From the NCBI RefSeq assembly GCF_051106095.1, contig NC_135785.1:180598045-180662044 (forward strand): 64,000 bases of DNA, read 5' to 3'. Shown here one piece after another: positions 12,424-25,412 of this stretch. The notes below the pieces were generated by a model. The model had not been told where the DNA came from. It searched no databases and worked only from the letters and a program-made list of their open reading frames with translations. The stretch's first letter is position 1; the number at the start of each line of letters is the position of its first letter. The stretch comes from Pogona vitticeps. Taxonomy: Eukaryota > Chordata > Lepidosauria > Squamata > Agamidae. A program made the position numbers and the translations under genes.

Positions 12424-15400
12424 CTACAACCAAGAAGAAAGACAAATGAAAAGGATGTACTGTTGTCTTAATGGATTAGTGAGGATTAGCTTTGTTTTGA
12501 GGCAATACATTGTCACTTATTGTGAGGTTCCAAGTCTCTATGCTGAGTATACCTTTATTGTACAGTGGTGCCCCGCTTAATGGGCGCCTCGTTTAACCAT
12601 CGTGGGACTGCTATGCTTGCCTGATCCCCACCTCCCATTTTAAAAAGAAAAAGCAAAAAACCTTTTGTCCCATACATATATTGCTGCAAGAGAAACAAGC
12701 AGAGGTAGATGCACTTCCACCTTCAAGAGGCCAATCCAATGCAAAGCTGGCTGATTTTCTTAAATGTTGGTCCCAAAGGGAATCCTCAGAACTAAAGTGT
12801 TAGGAGGAGAGTGGTCTCTGAGATTATCTCAGATCCCACCCCATCTATCATTTCTTGTGTCCAAGGATCTCCCCCCCCCCCCGAAAGAACTGCAAAGAAC
12901 TGGCCATTTAATCAAGAAAGCACAGATATCTCTGCTTGTTTGTTTTGTGGCAGTGGGGCAAGAGGGTTTTTTAAAGGCATAAAAAGTAGGGCCAGTTGTG
13001 ATGGTGGCATGTGAGTAGTGTTTTTGCTATCTCTAGAGCCCCACCAGCGGAGGTAACTGCCTTAGTGAAGCTAATAGGCAGGCTCTCCAATAGCTAAATG
13101 CAATAACTTGTCCCAGCTTAAGAAGACCCACTGAATCAACTGACAAATGGTAAATCAATACTTAATTAGTAAAGGAGTTGAGGTGGGAGAATTAATGCTA
13201 TCAAATGTTAACACTACGCGCACACACAACTCCACAAATACACTTTAAGTATTTAGTTGCTCTGCTTTTTCTAAGCAAGCATTGCATATTTAGAGCTGAT
13301 TGCACAGGAAGCCTCTCATTCAGCCCACTACTGGAATACAGTGGTGCCCCGCACAGCGAGGTTAATCCGTTCCGGATTAACCTTCACTATGGGGAAACAT
13401 CGCTAAACGGAACGGAAAAGCCCATTGGAACTTCGTTTAATGCGTTCCAAATGGGCCCAAAACTCACCATTCTGCAATATTTCCCCATGTTCCAGTGGCC
13501 ATTTTGGGTGTTCTGGTGGCCATTTTGGGTGTTCCGGCGGCCATTTTGGGTGTTCCGGCGGCCATTTTGGGCGTTCCGGCGGCCATTTTGGAACTGCCGA
13601 ACAGCTGTTCCCCCCGTCGCAATGCAATAAAACATTGGTATGCGATCGCATTAGCGATTGCAAAATCCGCATCACTATGTGGATATATCGTTAAACGGTG
13701 CGCTCGTTATGTGAGGCACCACTGTAAATGGTTACAGTCCTGGACTAGAATGAAAGAGACCAAGGTTTCAAATGCCAGTCAGATGCGGGGCTCACTGGTG
13801 TTCAAGTTCCTAATTATGTATCACAAGATGTAAATGGAAAAGGGGGAAGGGCAAGTCTAACTATGCTTTCCTGAGCTTTTAGAAAGAGAAGTGAGCTATT
13901 GATATAACAAACAAATGAAAGCACACAGCCAAGCATTTTGCTGTGCATTATAATAAAAATCTTAAATTCTTAGGCACAGCTTATAACTCTTACCTCCTGC
14001 AATGATAATGTGAGATTTAATGGTGTGAATAGTTATGGGTAAGGGGAAACAGGTTTACATGAACACTCAGTTGGTGAGCCAAAGAACATGTAGAATACAT
14101 TTGTATTAATTTATATATGTATTTACGTACATACTTAATTTGCATTTATACCCCACTTTTCCTTTGATGAAGTCCAGATGGCACATGTAACCCTCCTGCT
14201 ACCTTTATTTTCACCACAATCCCAATGAAGTATGGCCCAGCACCATTCAATGAGCTTCAGGCCTCAATCAGGATTTGAATCTTTCTCCTGAGTCTGATCC
14301 CAACATTTTGGTCACTACGACACCCTGGTTTCATATGACAATGAAGCCAATCTTTATGTATTGGAACTTGCACAATTAATGACCCAACTTATTTCCTATC
14401 ATTTAATATAAAGGCTGAAATCCAATTGTTAATCCCAGCTAAACCACATTTGCTGAATCAATTGGGACTTGGTGAATCAACTTTGATATAAGTTACACTG
14501 ACTCAGTAAGAATAGCAATTTGTTTTAGGCCAGAGTTCAAAGCACTGCATAGTAAAATGATACATAAGTCTCCTCAAATTCCTCCATAGCTTTCTCACAT
14601 TGCTGTGGATGCTTGAAGAAATCAATCTTTTTGAATTCTTGAACAAAACAACATGATCTGTATTTTTCAGACTGATATGCAGATTGGAACAGTTATCTAC
14701 ACAATTTTACCAAGTAAATATAGCCATTATGTGTTTTGGGGGAAATGCAGTTGTAAATACATATTATTATAGAAAGGCCCATTAAAATATGCTTTTAAAT
14801 ACTATTTTGAGAAAGACTCCAAAAATAAATAAATAAAGCTTAGCACTAAAACCAATCAGACTGGATGGGTAAAAAACATACAAATGTGACACAGAGCAGA
14901 AACAAATCTGTCCCTCCCTATGCACACACTAAAATAAAAGCACAAGCTTGATGAATGGCTGAAGCATCAAACATTAAGAACTGTTAGAAAGAGAAATAAA
15001 ATCATGCATAATTTCCTGAGGCTAGTGAATTATCCCAGTTTCTACATCAAACTTGCCCAGGAGTCTGAAAATGCTCTCTCCACGCTGTCTATAAAAAGCT
15101 ACTTCCCTGATGTCTTCCACTGCTGTCCCATCCTTCCTCAGGGTAGCAAACCACCATTTATTTTATGCTCATGGCAAGCCAATGTGGTAACTTAGGCTAC
15201 GAAATAGGAACTGACCCAGGATAATCGCTTCTCTGCATGGGAACTGTACCAAAGCAATCCTGGACATAACATAACAACAATAAGTCTCACTTAAAGTTAC
15301 TGTATTGTAAATTCTTTTCAGCACCAAATCAAATTTGTTTTCCTAGGCTTTTAAAACTGTTTTATTAAGCCAGCTGAGATAATCTGTCTCAGGCACTTGC

Positions 15401-18400
15401 TGTCTTTTACTGCTACTGTTGATGCTGTTCTATTGTTTTCATTGTTTATTACATCACGGTCGTTGTTATATTTTATAAGATGAATGGTGATATAAAAATA
15501 TTTTAATGTATTATAAATATCAAGTGATTGAGTCAAATAAGCAAGCCCTAGGAAGTGAGATGATATAAGGATATAACTTTGGTATCATCTATATGCTCAT
15601 AAAGCTGGCTGGAAAGCTCAGTGAGTTAGGTACAGTGGTGCCTTGCTTAACGAGAGCACTGTTTAACGACGAATCCGCATAGCGATGCATTTTTTGCGAT
15701 CGCTAATGCGATCACATTGCAATGTTTAGATGGGCTAAACATCGCATTGTGATGTTTAGAAAACAGCTGATCGGCGGTTCCAAAATGGCCACCGGGTGCA
15801 GAAAATGGCCACCCGCAGCGTTATCGCGCCCTGCCCTCACTTACCGGGCAGTGAAAATGGCACCTGGATGGGGGAATTTTCGCTTACCGGTGAGTTTTTC
15901 CCCAATAGGAACGCATTAAATGGAGTTTAATGCGTTCCTATGGGTTCCCCCCCCCCGCATAGCGACGAATCCGGATAGCGACGTTAATCCTGGAACGGAT
16001 TAACGTCGCTATGCAGGGCACCACTGTATCTGAATGCAGAGCCAGAGGTTTGGAGTTCAATTCCCTGCTGTGCCTCCAGGGAGAAGAGGCAACCTGTGTG
16101 GCCTTGGGTAAGCAGCATAGTTTCGGGGTGCCCCCAGAAAAAGGGGATAGCCTAACAGTTCTGAGTACTACCTAAACAACCCATGTCAGAATTGACTTGA
16201 CAGCACATTGTTGTTGCTGGCTCTTAAACATGGTTTTAGTTTTTTTGTTTTGTCATCTGTGTATTTTAAACATGCAGTTTATCCTTAAAGCGTTGACGCA
16301 GTAAGGAAAATACAGTACTACACTTCCTAAAGGAACTAAACTTTTCTTTCTCTTAATGAGATTGCTTAAACCAAACATCTTCCTGGTGCCTTTATTTGGG
16401 GAGCTGAATTTATTCATCCTAACTTAAGATGAGGAGACCAGGAAGTTGAATTGGGCATAATAATAAAGAAAAGCAACACGCCCAGAAATTTATGTAAAAT
16501 CTTGGTATCCAGGCTTTTGCTCCCTTATACAGACAAGATTTTTCTGAAACAACAACATATGTTACTTCATTTGCACAACTCACCAGTAAGTCTTGTTTGG
16601 CAACTTTAGCATAGACATCCATACGCCCTTTGTCTTGTGGGCAGATGTCTAGTCGTCCAGAAAAAGGAGAAACAGTTATTGTTCGGCCCACTGACAAGAT
16701 AGGGAGACCGTTGGTCAAACCACCATCAATCCATTTCTGTTAAAAATAAAATAAAATAACATTATTTGGACATTTAACCTACTTCATTGTTCTTTTGTGA
16801 CATTGGCAAATCTGTTCTCTCAGGGCACATAAGCAGTCAACACTTTATTCTAAACTTTTTGCATAAATTGCTCTTATACAGCTTCAAAACCTCCCCTTTT
16901 GAGGATGTTAATCAGAGGCAGTATTTTGCTTCTCTTTCAGTTCTTCTGTCTTGTGAAGGATGCCTCGTGTATGTAATCCACTTTTTAAATTTGCCTACTC
17001 ACTGCATTTCTACTGAGCTTGACAGCCAATACTCACTGGACAGTTCAAAATCAGAATAACACATACTTTACATTAAGACATCTACGGCAAGATTTTCTGA
17101 CTAGTCTTAATTCCTTCTTAATCTTCTCAACCTCACAACACCTCAAAGTGCATCATCTTTAGAGTGGTACGAATATGTATGTACACTTTATTAGAACCCA
17201 TCACATAGCCACAGAGGTATTATAAGCTGGCTGCCAATAATGCATGTTGAGGCCAACAGAGCACATCAAATTTGCTAAGATAATTAACTTCCCATGTGAG
17301 GAGGAATTAAAGTTAAGGAACAGGCCTAAATCAGAGGCTGATGTCTAGGGATAGCCCCATCTATATTGCTTATATTTCAAAGTTTAAGGAACCATTTATA
17401 TTTTTAACTGGAGCAACTGGTACGCAAGACAAACAAAAGTTCCGCTTCCTCCCATTTCATTTTCAGTCAGTTAAGCTGAATATTTGGCAACAGAAGCTAT
17501 AAGAACCTATAAAAATGAAACCAGATAGCTAAAAATGTCTCCTTTTCCTATTTAAAATGTGTGATTTCTTGATGTGTATCAGTGACATTTTCAAAAAGGC
17601 ATGAGAAAAAAGCTGACCTGTAGATTAAAACATTGAAACTGCAGGAAAGGAAAGGGATATCCTTGAGCAATGCAACCCACATCTAAAGTAGCAATGCAGA
17701 TCATTTAATTGTTAGGGGGAAACACTCTCTCTTTCTGCTGCACTGTTTCCTACTTCTTCATAATTCAGAAGCTGCTGCATTTTCAGATATTATTTCCAGT
17801 AATTCACACATACATCACAGGCAGGAGAGACACTGAAATAGTGTGTAGTTAAAATCCACTTAAAAGAAGCGCATGAAGCATGAAGACTAAGCTTAATGGA
17901 ATATACATCTACCAGTAAATTCAGGTATCTAAATCTATGTAACTCTGGGCTGCTTCATGAACCACAAAAAAGTATAATACAATGGGTAAATGAGTAAGTC
18001 TGCCTTACTCATCCTGTAAGCTATCATTCAGTATGCAGTCCAGAAACTACAAGTATTCGCTACAACTAAAATCTGGTTATAAGGTGCCATTGCTATCTGG
18101 AGTCCAACTTTAACTATAGGGGCAAAAAGATTTCTCTGAGATTAATGAGGCCCTAGAGCTCTTCTAGAAAGGGGAAGGTTTCTCCAAACTTTGTCCACAA
18201 TTTGTCCCTGTCGGTCAGGATAAAAGTCTTCCTCCGCTTCACATCTACTTTTGAGAATCTTTCAAAACTCTTTCCTTTCTAAGAAAATCTAGAATTCTGT
18301 CTGCTATGCATAAAAGCCAATCCCCTGCTAGATTCTTGGATGATCTTTTTTGGGTACAGATTTTTCCCATGTGGATTGCAAATTGAAAGCTTCCAAGCAG

Positions 18401-21400
18401 GAAGCTCTGACTGTAGAAATGAATTCAAAGGGGAGCAACATACCATTAAACTCAAGTTCTTGGGGAAAAAAACAAATAAACTGGGTCTTCATGAGTGGAC
18501 AATAAAAATCCACTTTTATTGGCAAAGTCATGGAATTTGTTGTTGAACATACAGAGACAAATATTGCGTAAATGACAAACCAGATACATTATGGAAAACA
18601 ATGATGTGAAGAACACACACAGTTATTTTTTGTTTTCATCAGTTCAGGCTGTATTGTGACACCCTGGTGAAGAAGAAGACCTGCAGGTTTCCAACCTTTC
18701 CAGAATGAGAGCAAGACAAGGAGCCCTTTTTCCCTGTCGCAATTTGTGCAAAATGTCTCTGGGATAGTTTTCATAATAGTGGTGTTCTTTCTCCTTCAGA
18801 AACACTGTGCATGCATGTAGACGCACAGATCAAATATAGAAGGACTGGCTGAGTGTTTAAAAATATGAAAACAACCCATTCAATGATTCAAATTTTTAAA
18901 AGTTCAAGCAGCAATTCAGCAGCTACTATGATTTCATACAATTTGCACAAAAATCACCACACTGAAACCATTAGAAAATATCTCTCCCTTTCAGAAGGTG
19001 AGGATAAAAGTTTTACAGTTTTTTGTCCTCCCCTGTAAGGACAAGAAAAACAAATATTTATATACATATAATGCAATCTGGATTTAAAAAACAAACCAAC
19101 TTATTTTGAAGTTGTTCCTAAATGATACCCAGACAGAGTTTTGAATCTCGTATGATTCCTCTGTCCAAGTGGAGACAAAGGAGACTATGACACCTGCAGT
19201 AGCTCAACAGGGCTGAATACATTCATATTTTAATAGGATTTCATCATTTGTAATCAAGGTTCCCTGCAAACTGGGTGCGGGCATGCATGCCTTTGCCTCC
19301 CTCCGCATAGCTGTCTTCTCCTTTTGTGCAGTGATCGCATTAGGTTCCAGTCATGACAGAACCCTGCACGCAGGGGGGAAGTTGTGTGCGCGCACATAGG
19401 AGCAAAGTCGAGAGAGAGGCAGATCCCCGCCCAGCGGAGCTGAAAGTTAGAGGATACGTTGCTTGTATTCAAGATGATTCATGCAGAAGAGAAGACTCCT
19501 GTATCTTTAAAAATTGCACAGTGGGGACAGTTTAGCATATACAGCCTCTCTCATCTTTGCAGCATGACCTGTTCAAACTCTTCTCCAATATAAATGTCAA
19601 CATATCCATATGCTATCCCTATGATTGGCAGAAAACAAACAAATAAATACACTCTCCTATATGTATAGATTGGATGGGTGACCCAGATGATGAGATGAAT
19701 TTCAGCATCAGGCACAAATGGAGGTACAGCACCATTATGCTAAGCATGTCATCCAGATTGCTATCTTTATATGTTACCATGATAGCTATTTAAGCACAAC
19801 AATAGGAAACCAGGTTTTAAGGCCACTACGCTACGAAGGTTAGCTGTACATTTTTACTATTACATTTACAGAAATTTTATCTGTTGTTGGATCTGATCTG
19901 TCTAGCTGAGAGGTCAATTTTGACAGTGTCCCAAAAAACATAGCCTTAAGACTGAATTACAAGTTTAACCATACAGACCTGTCCTTTATATTCCACTGGA
20001 TTGATTCCTGCATATAGAGGAATAAAACTGCTTGCTAGAAGGACCTAAAAAAGGGGGGGGGGATGAAACAGTATTAATGTATTAATGTCCTTTTCTTTAA
20101 TTTATCTCTATGAAAAGATACCTGCTGAGTAATAACTGTTTTTAATTCATATTTCACACTGCTCATATGTATTTTTACTGCCAAAAATAGGATGCATAAC
20201 ATAATGCTAAACATGAATTAGTATTATAAGAACAAGATGCAGCAAACACTGAATGTGTATATAGATATGTGCATATGCACACATACACATCCTTCTCCTT
20301 CTCTGGAACTGATAACAAAATATGAGACTGAAAGTTTCTCCTTGCAGTTTAATGTAACCACCAGCACGGATCACAAATTTATCAATGTAATCACAACACA
20401 TAAGGGAACACATCCAAAAGATAGAGCAATGCATTAGCTGTCTAAACTCTAAACTGTGGCTAATCTTAAACTCTAGTTTGTTAAAACTAGCTAGTTTCCT
20501 AAATTCTTGTTGAAGATACAGTCTTGCTTCAACAAACCTATTTTAAGAGTAAACGCAATTGGCTCGATTCAGAAAAAATGGTAAGCCAAACATCAGCAAA
20601 ATATTTCAAACACCTCCTTGCAGTCCATGATGGCAGATAAGGAGATCCCTTCAGTCTCATAATGCTATAGTTTCGTGTTGCATGAAAATAAGTTATTTAC
20701 ATTGCATGTATATATGGAGGCACTATATTTTCTGCAGAACTCCAACTATCTAGGGACTACCTATTGAATACAATTACCCCGGTTATTCAAGGAGACCGGT
20801 TGTGTTATGTTTTACAATATGACTTTCTACCCCATGCTCAGAATAAGGTTGTTGTTGTTTTGTGTTTCATTTGAAGTAGGGTGCCTTAAGTGACAATTCA
20901 TCTTGCCTATTTATTTATTCGCAAGTAGTTTAAGGAGCTCTACAACCAGAGAAGATCACAGAGAGGCTTACACAGATCAATAACAAACAAAATAGTCCTT
21001 CCCAGGACTTACCATCTGGAAGACACAAAAGGAAAAAAAAAAAAGAAAGAAAAGGAACTGGGGAAAAAATGAAAAACAATCGAACTCAGGCACCAGTTTT
21101 TATAGTTACAAAGCACCCATAGTCATTAATTTGAATGGAAACAGTTTAGGAATAGAACTTTCTTGGGAGAAAGAATTGAATGGGCATAATTTCTATACTT
21201 CTTCCTCTGCTATAGTCAGGGTCAGCTCTTTTATCCAATGTAAGCTGAATCTGGCTGCCTTAAGTAATGGCATGGCCAACAAATCGTTACATATGATGCT
21301 TCTCAGCCACTAAAAAAAAATATTCTGTTTTCATAGGGAAAAAAAGAGTTTAAGCACCATAAAATCGGTGTCTAAACTGGCTACTCAGTTTTCCATGAAA

Positions 21401-24400
21401 CAGCCTGATTTTCAATGAAGCAACACTCTGGAAAGGATTGATACTGAGCTGGGTAAATATGACGATAAAAGAACTCTACAGGTGGATCTAGGATGAAATG
21501 ACTCCACCGTACCCCAAATACATGCTTTAGAGGGCTACAAAATCCTCCAGAACAGATTCTTAAGTAGCAGAGAGGGACTACTATTGAAGGAAATCAGGAG
21601 GACCTGGATGAACACAGGGATGTAGACATATATCTACAGGGGCTTGCTGTGCAAAAACCTGCTTCTGCACACAAGTGTACTTTGTTAGACTGAACTGACA
21701 ATATCCTCCAGCTCTTCCTTTCATGGCATAGAACAGATCAGGATTTCCTTGGCCTATATCCAATGATGGAAAAGGCTTCAGGAGTTAACCTAGAGCCAAA
21801 ATCCGGAACTGGAGTCCTGAAGGCAGTTCATTTCGTTCTGCCAACTCCTGCGACATTGCTGGAACCAGTTGTATTGGCTCTTGCCTTTCCATTGGATCAT
21901 TTCAGCAATGGGGAAAAGGGGGAATTTGCTGGTTGGGTAACAGCCTATCCTCCATATTACTTTACCCAGGCTTCATGCTCTGGAGAGGACACGCCTCGAT
22001 TCAGAGCATGTTACCATAGTCTCTCGAGACCGAAGGATGCCTATGGATGGTGTTTGATATAAAGAGTTGGTTTCTTTCCTTTCCTCACCCTCAAAGAGAG
22101 AGGGAGAACCATAAGGGATGACTTTTAAACAAATAATTAAGGCCCAGTTGCTTCAGAAGTGTTAAGTCAGGCAATTCTTTCTTGAAACATGTCAGCAGTC
22201 CTTCTTAAAGCAATGAAGTTACTCAAGTGAATAAAATGAAGCGTTCTCAGGCCACAGTTAATAAAACCCCAACACTTAGATCCTGGAGACACTTGTGCAT
22301 TTTCATTTATAGAAGTGATATGCAACTCTCCTACCTTAACAAGATCCTCCCTGGAGGCAAAATTTGAAAGCAAATGATTCTTTCCATTTTTAGCACTAGT
22401 GACTGATACAAAAAGACGATTTTCTGCTATCTCATGAGCATTAGGAGGGAGAATCGAATCAATGCATCCCCTACAGAAAAACAGAATGATAAACATTAGT
22501 CAGCCTTAATAATTAAATACCATTTAAATAATTTAGGAGGAAAAGAATGTGCTGTTTCCCACACAGTACAAGAAACCATCCAAACAGATTCCCTTCAGCT
22601 GCATTTATCTAAGGTATTATTTGAAGCCAAATCTGAGGGAAATTATAAAAGCACTTACCTAAGTTTTGCCATGAGATCATAGCCTGGTGTTAGGGCTCCA
22701 AAATATAACTTCCTAGTGTCTTCTGCAAATTCATAGATGATTTTTGTACATTCCTGAAAAATGCCCCCATTACATATTTTATACTTATGTATAAGACAGA
22801 CCTGCATAAGTAACATATTTAATATAAATGTGTTAACTCATTTTCTGTAGTGTTTAAATGTTTTCTGTCAAGGAATAAACAAAAATACAGCTATACATTC
22901 TATCTGTATATGGTAAATCCTGGGTACCAATATTGGCACATTGTGCTTCAGTTATGGATACACGGAATGGAATTCAGACTGAGTTTATCTTAACCACCTT
23001 GATGAAGGGAAAGTAATATTCCTCACACTGGTGGTACTCCAACACCATCAAAGCCTGTGCTACGCCTTGGGAATTGTCTGGCTTTTCCCTTGTTATTGAA
23101 CCTCAATACCCATCAGCCTTATCAGTGAGGTGTGAACTGAGTAGCAATTCATCAACATCTGGGTGCTCAACGTTGCCAACCTCTGAACCTAGCCTCCTTC
23201 TGTTTTAACAGCTCCCTCACCCACTCAGGTTTGGAAAACAAAGTAAGCTGCAGAAAGTTAAAAAAAAACTGAAGAGAAAGCTTTTAAACTTCCTGCAGTC
23301 CTCAGGGATGCCTGTTCCATTCCCTTCAAGGTAAATCATGGTTTCTCATGGTCTACAAATAGACCAGCTGTGCAGAACATATTTCTGATCCTCCTGTTTT
23401 CCCCAAATAAGAACATCAGTTGGAACACAGGGTGAATAGGACAAGCCACTTTTGTCATTGCAATCTTACCTCTAATACTTAGGGTTTCTATAAGATTAAT
23501 CTAAACAGTATCAGCCAGAATCCTGTAGGGTTTGTGAAACACAGCTGGACTATCCTGCAAGCACTTTTGCAAGCTATCCTTCATGCCCAAATTGTGCAGC
23601 TGTTTGCACATCAGAGAGACCACAAAATGCAAAAACCACTTGTGTGACTGGCCTTATATATATGGCACAGTTCTCAGCAGCATCTAGGTAATACTGAAAG
23701 TAATTGATATTTAAAAGAAGAAGAAAAGCAGTGATACTCATCAGTGATTTGAAAGAAAAACCTTAAGAGGGTGTGACTAAAGTCCATTCACAGTGGCCAA
23801 ATATGCTACCAAGCGTGATAGCAAGTGTGCTTTTTAGGATAAATGATAAGATTGTTAGTTAAAATCTAACCAGACATGATGTTTTGCCATTCAGCTTCAA
23901 TGAGAAGCATGAGAAATATTGAATTAACAAAAGAAAACATTGCATTATAACCTCTTAAAGAAAGCATGTAAGAAACGGGCAATAGGACATCTAACATCTA
24001 ACACCAGCTGTATGCATTCAGTGCTTTATTTTGTTTTAGTTAATTTAAAAACAATGACAGTTGTTACCAAAACAGATAATGTAGTTCTGCTGGAGCAGAC
24101 AACCACCAAAAATCGACAGTCGCATTTTTCTCTACTGGATAATTATTAGAGTGGTTGTCAGCTACAAGCCTATATGTAGAGTGGAGATGTTAACAATTGC
24201 GTCCCCATCTAAACATACCTTTACAGGGACATCCGATTGAATGTAATGAACACCACCCATATCTGGAAGCCTAATTTTCTACATTTCTTAAAAGGAGGGA
24301 CCAGTGGCAGCTAATGAAGCATTTCACTAGTAGGAATGACTGGCAAGCACTACAGAGCATTTTAGACAGAAAAGGCACTATATATCTATCACAAAAAAAG

Positions 24401-25412
24401 GAGAAGAGTTCAAATTGATGGGGAACGCTAATTATTCACCCTGACATCAGCAGCCTGCTGTGCAGGCACCCCTGGTCTCTCACTTTGATTTCTCTGCAGC
24501 ACTGGCTGGTGGTTCCTATTACAGAAAATAGCTCAGACACCACTGGCTTCTAATGATACATAAGATTATGGGACACACAGATAGAAGTCTACAGAAATAA
24601 CAGAAGATGTACTGGACTTCCCCACATCTACCTATCACAGTGGATACTATGACCTTTAATTCTCTCCTTTCTGCCACCGGTAGCCTTGCTTTCCAAGTGA
24701 TCTCCAGCTATTTTGTATAAAGTGTGAAAACTAAGAATTGCTGTATTTTTATTGTTGTTCGTTTCCACTGAGAGAGTGAACGTCTATGCCGGCTATTAAC
24801 ACACAAGCTGTAACCTGCAGCCCATTTGGTATAAAGTGCATTTCTACAATAAATGTTTTATGTCTAGATTGATAGAATTTTTATAGCCCCAGTATCAAGC
24901 TCGTCTCAGTAGCTACATGATAAATCTTTCCATGATAAATACTTGTCAGTGTGTGCTATAAAGTAATTAAATAAGAACTGTAAAAGGAAATGTATTTGCA
25001 AGAAATCATTGACCAGCATTGCCCAATTCTGCACATAAAATCTTGCGGAACAAAAGACATGCACCCCCCCCCCCCAAATACAACCAAACAGATAAGAATT
25101 TATTCCCCATCTTTGCTATAAAATGTTGCATCTGGAATAAGCTCTATCTCTATATATAAAATCTCAGTTGATATCCTAAATGAGTAGATTTAAGTTTGTC
25201 TTTCCAAGATTGCATATTCTGTTTCCAATTACCTCTATATTTTCTGGCACTGTTAAAAGAACAGTGGCAATCAAAGATCCAGAAGAAGCTCCTGCAAAGG
25301 CCTTGACAACCTTCAATAACTTCTTACCATGTCTGTAAAGAGCAGATGCTGCCCCCAAGTGGTATATCCCCAGAAACCCACAAGCTGCAAATGACAAGTT
25401 GAGATGCTTCAT
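12292..25412 (-). CDS. PNPLA4: PNPLA4, patatin-like phospholipase domain protein 4 (six coding exons)
   Basis: Six exons on the minus strand join into an intact protein of 253 residues, the same length as human PNPLA4. Exons: 25412-25233 (start), 22753-22659, 22470-22335, 20044-19979, 16736-16584, 12423-12292 (stop TAG). All introns are GT-AG and all phases fit. Visible motifs are the oxyanion-hole glycine-rich GFLGIYHLG (residues 12-20), the nucleophile box GASSG with Ser43, and the DGG motif with Asp163, so the Ser-Asp dyad is complete. The C terminus is LLKENWFE, as in human. Members of this family hydrolyse retinyl esters and triacylglycerol and can transfer acyl groups. The protein is soluble or lipid-associated, with no membrane segment or signal peptide in the canonical form. 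Intron 2 is only 188 bp; the others are 2.3-4.2 kb and carry MITEs and SINEs. Possible 5' exons are listed separately. Confidence 0.97.
12563..12605. mobile_element. Single end of a Tigger-like MITE
   Basis: TACAGTGGTGCCCCGCTTAATG is the same terminus as the elements at 13339 and 15633, but I find no matching right end. It is a truncated copy in PNPLA4 intron 5. Confidence 0.6.
13339..13724. mobile_element. TA-flanked MITE (Tigger-like) with 21-bp minisatellite
   Basis: Starts CAGTGGTGCCCCGCACAGCG and ends TGAGGCACCACTG, with TA on each side. It carries the family palindrome GGTTAATCCGTTCCGGATTAACC near the left end and a five-unit minisatellite inside. No transposase is present. It lies in PNPLA4 intron 5. 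Confidence 0.88.
13497..13592 (+). repeat. 21-bp minisatellite with GGCCATTTT core
   Basis: Five units start at 13497, 13518, 13539, 13560 and 13581, each of the form GGCCATTTTGGGTGTTCCGG plus C. The 21-bp length keeps one frame open, which makes artificial heptapeptide repeats on both strands. Each unit holds a CCAT core resembling a YY1 site. Confidence 0.95.
14105..14340 (-). mobile_element. tRNA-derived SINE with L2-like tail
   Basis: On the minus strand, a tRNA-like head (GTAGTGACCAAAATGTTGG as A box and GATTCAAATCC as B box) is followed by a body with conserved pairs to other reptile SINEs. It ends in GGGTATAAATGCAAATTAAG, the L2-type 3' end. It is moderately decayed and lies in PNPLA4 intron 5. 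Confidence 0.75.
15605..16218 (+). mobile_element. Sauria-type SINE split by a MITE
   Basis: The head GGCTGGAAAGCTCAGTGAG (A box) lies left of the MITE at 15633-16026. The B-box part GGAGTTCAATTCCC and the tail GTCAGAATTGACTTGACAGC, followed by ACATTGTTGTTG, lie right of it. The tail matches the BovB 3' end that mobilises these SINEs. The SINE is therefore older than the MITE. Located in PNPLA4 intron 5. Confidence 0.85.
15633..16026. mobile_element. TA-flanked MITE (Tigger-like) inside a SINE
   Basis: Begins CAGTGGTGCCTTGCTTAACG, ends GCAGGGCACCACTG, and is flanked by TA duplications in the SINE. It contains repeated GCATAGCGA motifs, a palindromic GACGTTAATCC ... GGATTAACGTC near the right end, and three AAAATGGC motifs. 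It is non-autonomous. Confidence 0.92.
16584..16736 (-). CDS. PNPLA4: PNPLA4 coding exon 5
   Basis: Acceptor TTTTTAACAG and donor CTG|GTGAGT. It encodes residues 160-210, starting KWIDGGLTNGLPILSVGRT. It contains the catalytic Asp163 of the DGG motif and the conserved SPFSGRLDICPQDKGRMDVY block. 51 codons, phase 0 on both sides. Confidence 0.97.
19255..19465. mobile_element. Possible hAT-like MITE, GC-rich
   Basis: GGTTCCCTGCAAACTG at the left and a diverged inverted copy near 19446-19462 enclose a CpG-rich core (GTGTGCGCGCACATAGG). It resembles reptile hAT-type repeats that start GTTCCCTCTAA. The ends are too decayed to show a clean 8-bp duplication. Confidence 0.35.
19979..20044 (-). CDS. 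PNPLA4: PNPLA4 coding exon 4 (66 bp)
   Basis: A small exon found by matching the human protein. Acceptor CCTTTTTTAG follows a long pyrimidine tract. The codons give VLLASSFIPLYAGINPVEYK then GQ (residues 138-159), and the donor is CAG|GTCTGT. Exactly 22 codons, phase 0 on both sides. Confidence 0.96.
21765..22050. repeat. Possible dispersed repeat (unclassified)
   Basis: The stretch around ACCATAGTCTCTCGAGACCG and GATTCAGAGCATG looks like a repeat I associate with lizard genomes, but there is no second copy in this window to prove it. Confidence 0.25.
22335..22470 (-). CDS. PNPLA4: PNPLA4 coding exon 3
   Basis: Acceptor TTTTTCTGTAG and donor AAG|GTAGGA. It encodes residues 92 (split codon) to 137, with the conserved SILPPNAHEIAENRLFVSVT and SNFASREDLVK blocks. 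136 bp; starts in phase 2 and ends in phase 0. Confidence 0.97.
22659..22753 (-). CDS. PNPLA4: PNPLA4 coding exon 2
   Basis: Acceptor ATTTTTCAG and donor TTAG|GTAAGT. It encodes ECTKIIYEFAEDTRKLYFGA then LTPGYDLMAKL (residues 61-91), plus two bases of codon 92. It matches human ...YKFAEE...FGAVTPGYDFMARLR. Only 188 bp separate it from exon 3. Confidence 0.97.

Noticed and set aside
13205-13675. Frames with heptapeptide repeats (WPPEHPK-like)
   Set aside because: The 21-bp minisatellite in a MITE is a multiple of three and keeps frames open; no gene evidence.
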